Both the position numbers and the translations under genes were made by a program. Below are positions 6,343-10,233 of a stretch of 10,233 nt of DNA, one piece after another; position 1 is the first letter of the stretch, and each line of letters begins with the position of its first letter. This DNA comes from Candidatus Woesearchaeota archaeon. GTDB lineage: Archaea > Nanobdellota > Nanobdellia > Woesearchaeales > UBA10200. The DNA lies in NCBI GenBank assembly GCA_018302185.1, contig JAGVZX010000086.1:1-10233 (forward strand). Direction: 5' to 3'. The notes under the pieces were generated by a model. It had not been told where the DNA came from and did not search any database. It was given only the letters and a program-made list of their open reading frames with translations.

Positions 6343-7346
6343 TCATTTTCTTGTATCTAAAACCTCTCTTAGTTTACTTTCCAATTCTTTTTTATTTGGA
6401 AGATATAACTGGTATTTTGAGACAAATAACCTATTGAGTATGCTTCCAAGTGCAAATTCAACATCTACTTCATTTTTATATGCGGAAAGTATAATCCCTA
6501 TAGGCCAGTTATCAGTTGGTGTATTCTCCTCTTTTTTAAAATAATTAAGATATAGATTCATCTGACCTATGTCCTGATGAGTTGCTTTTCCAAGCTTTAA
6601 ATCGATAAGGACAAAACAATTTAATATCCTGTGATAAAAGACTAGATCAACATAATAATGGTTATTTCCAATGCTTATTCTCTTCTGCCTTGCCACAAAG
6701 GTAAATCCTTTTCCAAGCTCCAATAAAAACATCTGAAGATTATCAATCAACTTCTGCTCTAATTCTTTTTCTGTGTAGTTATGAGAGTCTGGAATATTTA
6801 AAAATTCTAAGATATAAGGATCCTTTATTACATCTCCATATTTTTGGAGAGATTGTCCTTTTTTTGAGAGTTCAATACTCTGCTTAATGCAAGCCTATGA
6901 AAAAGAGATGAACCCATCTGCCTTGACAATTCTCTAACAGACCATCTTTCACCGATGCACTGCCTTTCATAAAATGACCTTTCTAACGGTTGATCTATGC
7001 TTAAAAGCTCAACATAATGGCTCCAGCTTAATTCGGCAGACACTGTCTGCCATTTTGGATAGATTTGGTAAAACCGCCTCATATCAAGAATATTTCTTCT
7101 GCTAAAGCCCTTTCCACATTTTAGCTTTAAATCTTTTGAGAGGTTATCAAGCAATGCAGAGCCATATTCTGCTTTTTCTTTTCCATTCTGCTCAAATTCA
7201 ACTATCCGCTTCCCTATTTCCCAGTATGTTCCTACAAGAATTGCATTAACTGCCCGATAGGCTTGTCTTCTGCCTTGCTCAAGCAAAAAACTTATATCTG
7301 TTATTAATGAAGAATATTCTTTTTTTGGAGATGTCAGTTTTTTCAT
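6343..7346 (-). pseudogene. DUF1016/YhcG-type PD-(D/E)xK nuclease gene split by one frameshift
   Basis: The N-terminal frame starts at ATG 7346 and stops at 6828 after 172 residues. It carries the DUF1016_N pattern: AYRAVNAILVGTYWEIGKRI, LSWSHYVELLSI, WSVRELSRQMGSSLFHRLAL. The C-terminal part lies in the -1 frame to 6343, with KDPYILEFLN, MFLLELGKGFTFVARQKRI, VDLVFYH and VLIDLKLGK, then GQMNLYLNYF. If the frame shifts back one base at 6858, the two join as 334 residues, close to normal family length, with no stop and nothing missing. Nuclease residues in that product are Asp234, Asp249 and Lys251, all kept. No other damage is visible, so the break is recent, programmed, or a sequencing error. 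Family members are linked to defence and mobile DNA. It begins 10 bases after acs, with GGGAG about 15 bases before the ATG; a TTG at 6750 could in principle start the C-terminal piece alone. Confidence 0.85.
6858..6864 (-). other. In-phase A AAA AAG slippery heptamer at the frameshift point
   Basis: On the minus strand a run of seven A (6865-6859) is followed by GG. In the N-terminal frame the codons read CAA AAA AAG, so the heptamer is phased X-XXY-YYZ, the form used in bacterial dnaX -1 frameshifting. Slipping back one base at AAG gives GGA CAA TCT, which is exactly the frame of the C-terminal half. A homopolymer of this length is also a hotspot for indels, RNA polymerase slippage and sequencing error. 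Confidence 0.7.
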
Positions 7347-7356
7347 AGTGTTATTA

Positions 7357-9399
7357 TCATATCTCCCTTGTCTGCAATAACTGAGCAACAACACTCGGAT
7401 CAGCAAGCGTAGTCGTATCTCCAACATCTTCCTTGCCTTCTGCGATCGCTTTCAATATTCTTCTCATAATCTTTCCTGATCTTGTCTTTGGCAGATTGTC
7501 AGCAAAATGAATGACTTCAGGCTTTGCGATTGGGGAAATCTCAGCTGCAACATGCTTGATCAACTCATCTTTTAATAAATGAGTTTTGTCAACTCCTTGC
7601 TTTAATGTGACATAAGCATAGATGCTCTGTCCTTTAACTTCATGTGGCCTTGGCACAACTGCTGCCTCTGCAACTGATTTGTGAGAGACTAATGCGCTTT
7701 CAATTTCCGCAGTACCTAAACGATGCCCTGCAATATTAATGACATCATCAATCCTTCCCATGAGCCAGAAATAACCATCTTCATCCTTACGCGCACCATC
7801 TCCTGTAAAATATAAGCCTGCAGAAATTCCGGCAAGAGGTGATGCAGGCAAAGTTTCTGAGAGGTTTGCAAATTTAGAAAAATATGTCTGCTTGAACCTT
7901 TCAGGATCGCCATAGATTGTTCTCATCATGCTTGGCCACGGATATTTTATTGTAAGATAACCACCTTCATTTACTGCTGCTTCTGTCCCATCTTCCTTAA
8001 GGACAACCGGCTGGACGCCAAAGAAAGGAAGTGTCGCGCTTCCTGGCTTTTGCGCAATCGCTCCTGGAATTGGGGAAATTAGAATGCCTCCTGTTTCTGT
8101 CTGCCACCAAGTATCAACTATAGGGCAGCGTTTCTTCCCAATATTATCGTAATACCACATCCAGGCTTCTGGGTTTATCGGCTCGCCGACAGTACCAAGC
8201 AAACGTAAGCTTGATAAATCATATTTATTTGTCCACTCTATCCCTTCTTTTGCTAATGCTCTAATGGCAGTCGGCGCAGTATAAAAGATGTTGACTTTAT
8301 ATTTTTCAACTACCTGCCAGAACCTTGCTGGATCTGGATAAAAAGGAGTGCCTTCAAACATTAAGGTAGTTGCGCCATTGCTCAATGGGCCATAGACAAT
8401 ATAGCTATGCCCTGTAACCCAGCCGATGTCTGCAGTGCACCAAAAAGTATCTTCTTCGTGATAATCAAATATGTGTTTGAATGTCAGAGTTGTATACAAC
8501 AAGTAGCCTGCAGTTGTATGCAAGATTCCTTTTGGCTTTCCTGTTGTGCCAGAAGTATATAAGATAAAAAGAGGATCTTCACTCTCCATCTCAACTGCAT
8601 CACACACAGAGGAAAGATTCTCATGGTTCATCTCATCATCCCACCAAAAATCTCTGCCGTCTTTCATATGGCAGATAGCTGAGCCAGATGATGAATTAGA
8701 ACTGGATACTGCATTTGCCCGTCGAGAAACAATAACACTCTGCACACTAGGACACTCTTCTAAAGACTTGTCAACATTCTCTTTTAATGGCACAATCTTA
8801 CCTCCTCTTATGCCAGCATCTGTTGTGACAACTAGCTTTGCCTGACAATCATTTATCCTGTCTCTCAAAGAATGTGCGCTGAAGCCTCCAAATACTATAC
8901 TGTGAACTGCGCCGATTCTTGCGCATGCTAGCATTGCAATCGCTAATTCAGGGACCATGGGCATATATATGCAGACACGATCTCCTTTTGCAATGTTCTT
9001 CTGCTTTAATACATTTGCAAACTTACAGACTTCTCTATGAAGCTGCTGGTAAGTATAAGTTTTAGTTTCTCCGTTATCCCCTTCCCAGATGATTGCTGCT
9101 TTATTTTTGCGAGCTGTAGAAAGATGCCTGTCAAGACAATTATATGCAACATTTGTCTTTCCTCCTAAAAACCACATGCAGAATGGCTTGTTCCATTCAA
9201 GCACTTTATTGAATGGCTTGAACCAATGGATTAACTGAGATTGCTCTTTCCAGAACTGCTCAGGATTTTTAACTGAGTGACCATAAAGCTGCTTGTATTC
9301 AGAAATAGATTTGATATGTGCATTTGCTGAAAATTCCTTTGATGCAGAGAATTTCCTGTTTTCATCTAAACTAGAATTGATAGTGTGCTGTTCTGACAT
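7357..9399 (-). CDS. acs: Acetyl-CoA synthetase, AMP-forming
   Basis: It makes acetyl-CoA from acetate, ATP and CoA through an acetyl-adenylate, in the cytoplasm. All core motifs of the ANL family are present in 680 residues: YTSGTTGKPKG (281-291), FYTAPTAIRAL (372-382), GTVGEPINPEAW (402-413), WWQTETGG (431-438), FTGDGARKDEDGYFW (531-545) and PKTRSGKIMRR (637-647). Lys643 in the last is the catalytic lysine of the adenylation step and the known acetylation site. Trp432 aligns with the tryptophan that limits the pocket to acetate. The protein is about 30 residues longer than bacterial Acs, which seems due to a Ser-rich insert near 226-243 and another near 513-528. The ATG at 9399 has GGTGA at 9404-9408, four bases upstream. 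The DUF1016 gene follows 10 bases after its stop, suggesting co-transcription. Confidence 0.97.
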   Translation of the reverse strand: MSEQHTINSSLDENRKFSASKEFSANAHIKSISEYKQLYGHSVKNPEQFWKEQSQLIHWFKPFNKVLEWNKPFCMWFLGGKTNVAYNCLDRHLSTARKNKAAIIWEGDNGETKTYTYQQLHREVCKFANVLKQKNIAKGDRVCIYMPMVPELAIAMLACARIGAVHSIVFGGFSAHSLRDRINDCQAKLVVTTDAGIRGGKIVPLKENVDKSLEECPSVQSVIVSRRANAVSSSNSSSGSAICHMKDGRDFWWDDEMNHENLSSVCDAVEMESEDPLFILYTSGTTGKPKGILHTTAGYLLYTTLTFKHIFDYHEEDTFWCTADIGWVTGHSYIVYGPLSNGATTLMFEGTPFYPDPARFWQVVEKYKVNIFYTAPTAIRALAKEGIEWTNKYDLSSLRLLGTVGEPINPEAWMWYYDNIGKKRCPIVDTWWQTETGGILISPIPGAIAQKPGSATLPFFGVQPVVLKEDGTEAAVNEGGYLTIKYPWPSMMRTIYGDPERFKQTYFSKFANLSETLPASPLAGISAGLYFTGDGARKDEDGYFWLMGRIDDVINIAGHRLGTAEIESALVSHKSVAEAAVVPRPHEVKGQSIYAYVTLKQGVDKTHLLKDELIKHVAAEISPIAKPEVIHFADNLPKTRSGKIMRRILKAIAEGKEDVGDTTTLADPSVVAQLLQTREI

Positions 9400-9450
9400 A
9401 CCCTCACCTGTTTTAATAGTTAAATTAATATTTGTTATACTTTGAGTAGG

Positions 9451-9464
9451 AGATTATATATTTT
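9451..9464 (-). promoter_or_regulatory. TATA box of acs
   Basis: The minus strand reads AAAATATATAATCT, about 55-65 bases before the acs ATG. A start site 24-28 bases downstream would give a leader of roughly 30 bases that includes the GGTGA site. The rest of the 215-base divergent region (9400-9614) holds AT-rich sequence, a weak 5-bp hairpin (TTGCT 9474-9478 with AGCAA 9486-9490), and no visible gene. Confidence 0.5.
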
Positions 9465-9584
9465 AGTTGCTTTTTGCTATTTAACAGCAATCGTTTAAAT
9501 ATTTTTTTATAATTTATTCTCTTTAACTTTTTTTAGTGGTTAGGTTATCACTTACTTTTTATGTAGTGCCCAATGACAGAAATA

Positions 9585-9596
9585 TTTTTATATAAC
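9585..9596 (+). promoter_or_regulatory. TATA box for a leaderless lipoprotein mRNA
   Basis: TTTTTATATAAC is centred about 24 bases before the ATG at 9615, with a purine-rich CAGAAA just upstream that could serve as a BRE. This spacing puts the transcription start at or next to the ATG, and there is no ribosome binding site between them, both as expected for an archaeal leaderless transcript. Confidence 0.65.
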
Positions 9597-9614
9597 CAGT
9601 AAAGTTTTTAGGTT

Positions 9615-10233
9615 ATGGTGAGGAAAAACTTAGGCATCAATGAACTAGCATTAGCTGTTGCGTTAGGCATCACCCCTATAGCAGGATGCACCCAGCAAAT
9701 AATAAGGGAAGAGCAAGATCAGCAACAGGCTGCTGCACTGCACGCAATAATAGATGAAACCTATATAGAAGCTGCTGCTGAGAGTGAAAATTCTTCGATG
9801 AGAAAGCTTGAGCAGATTGCAGATGCAATATATACGTATGATGTGAATGTTTTCGGGCTTAAGTTAATGGGAATTCCTCTTCATGAGTTAACTCCTGCAA
9901 CTTCCTGGTTCAGTATACGGAAAACAAATGAAGCGTTCAGGTTCAGGGAATATCCGCAGCTAAACAACAGGCTTGCGCAGTTGATAAAAGCAGAACAGGC
10001 AATGGCACTTGGCAAAGGATATCCGTTAGATATTTATATCCTGGAGAATGAAACTAAACTGAGGCCGGGGTATAAGTTTGGGTATAATCTAGCTGAGCCT
10101 GTCATCAGGCAGCTTTTGTCAAAAACTTCAAATGTCTCATACCAAAAATCTATTGAATTGGCAGTTATGACTGAGCATGGCTTAAGGCCGATCATTGCTG
10201 TACATAATCTGACTAAAGATGGCAAGAAGATGC
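9615..10233 (+). CDS. Putative lipoprotein of unknown function (C-terminus off window)
   Basis: The open frame runs from ATG 9615 to the right edge, giving 206 residues without a stop. The N-terminus MVRKNLG is followed by a hydrophobic stretch ELALAVALGITP and a lipobox IAGC with Cys25, so the mature protein should be lipid-anchored on the outer face of the membrane. The h-region is short and interrupted by Glu10, so export is likely but not certain. After the cysteine comes a Gln/Glu-rich spacer (QQIIREEQDQQQAAAL) and then a mixed alpha/beta region ending in ELAVMTEHGLRPIIAVHNLT. I recognise no family. The start is supported by the TATA box set for a leaderless mRNA. It is transcribed divergently from acs, so the two may share a control region. 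Confidence 0.8.
   Translation, partial: MVRKNLGINELALAVALGITPIAGCTQQIIREEQDQQQAAALHAIIDETYIEAAAESENSSMRKLEQIADAIYTYDVNVFGLKLMGIPLHELTPATSWFSIRKTNEAFRFREYPQLNNRLAQLIKAEQAMALGKGYPLDIYILENETKLRPGYKFGYNLAEPVIRQLLSKTSNVSYQKSIELAVMTEHGLRPIIAVHNLTKDGKKM

Noticed and set aside
6343..6750. The C-terminal DUF1016 piece as a separate gene starting at TTG 6750.
   Set aside because: The same frame is open and family-like well upstream of 6750 (KDPYILEFLN), back to the slippery site, so the TTG is internal to the original protein.
7347..7427. A 27-residue N-terminal extension of the DUF1016 protein from 7427.
   Set aside because: It overlaps the acs coding end by 71 bases, does not resemble the family, and MKKLTSPKK at 7346 is the natural start.
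9466..9491. Hairpin TTGCT/AGCAA in the divergent promoter region as a terminator or riboswitch.
   Set aside because: Only five base pairs with a 7-base loop, in a region where neither strand has an upstream gene ending nearby.

Overview
The window is AT-rich and looks archaeal, most likely from a DPANN-type genome such as a Woesearchaeota/Pacearchaeota relative. The evidence is indirect. TATA-like boxes stand 24 to 35 nt ahead of several starts, one gene appears leaderless, and GGTGA/GGAG ribosome binding sites precede others. There is a small N-terminal TRAM-like domain, and the foldase is a single-domain 93-residue parvulin. No rRNA, tRNA, CRISPR array or insertion sequence was recognised. 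Nearly all of the window is coding; the longest gene-free stretch is about 215 bases (9400-9614).

Positions 5019 down to 1 (minus strand) hold a tightly packed five-gene operon. In order of transcription it encodes a 504-residue protein with a possible E2-like C-terminal domain, a 522-residue E1/ThiF-like protein, an 89-residue charged protein, a protein of about 249 residues, and a protein of at least 312 residues running off the left edge. Spacings are 15 nt or less, or overlapping. Only the ThiF-like member has a family I can name. It appears to carry two ThiF-type folds in one chain, the first degenerate and the second with an intact nucleotide-binding loop, an arrangement reminiscent of eukaryotic E1. 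This is the best candidate in the window for an undescribed system.

Positions 5101-5886 (minus) hold a protein with an N-terminal TRAM-like domain and an unknown C-terminal part, with its own promoter. Positions 6003-9399 (minus) hold an AMP-forming acetyl-CoA synthetase, a DUF1016/YhcG-type PD-(D/E)xK nuclease gene split by one frameshift, and a small parvulin peptidyl-prolyl isomerase. The frameshift lies exactly at an in-phase A AAA AAG heptamer. It could be programmed -1 frameshifting, a recent inactivating indel, or a homopolymer sequencing error.

Positions 9615-10233 (plus) hold the first 206 residues of an unrecognised lipoprotein, transcribed divergently from acs with a TATA box placed for a leaderless mRNA.
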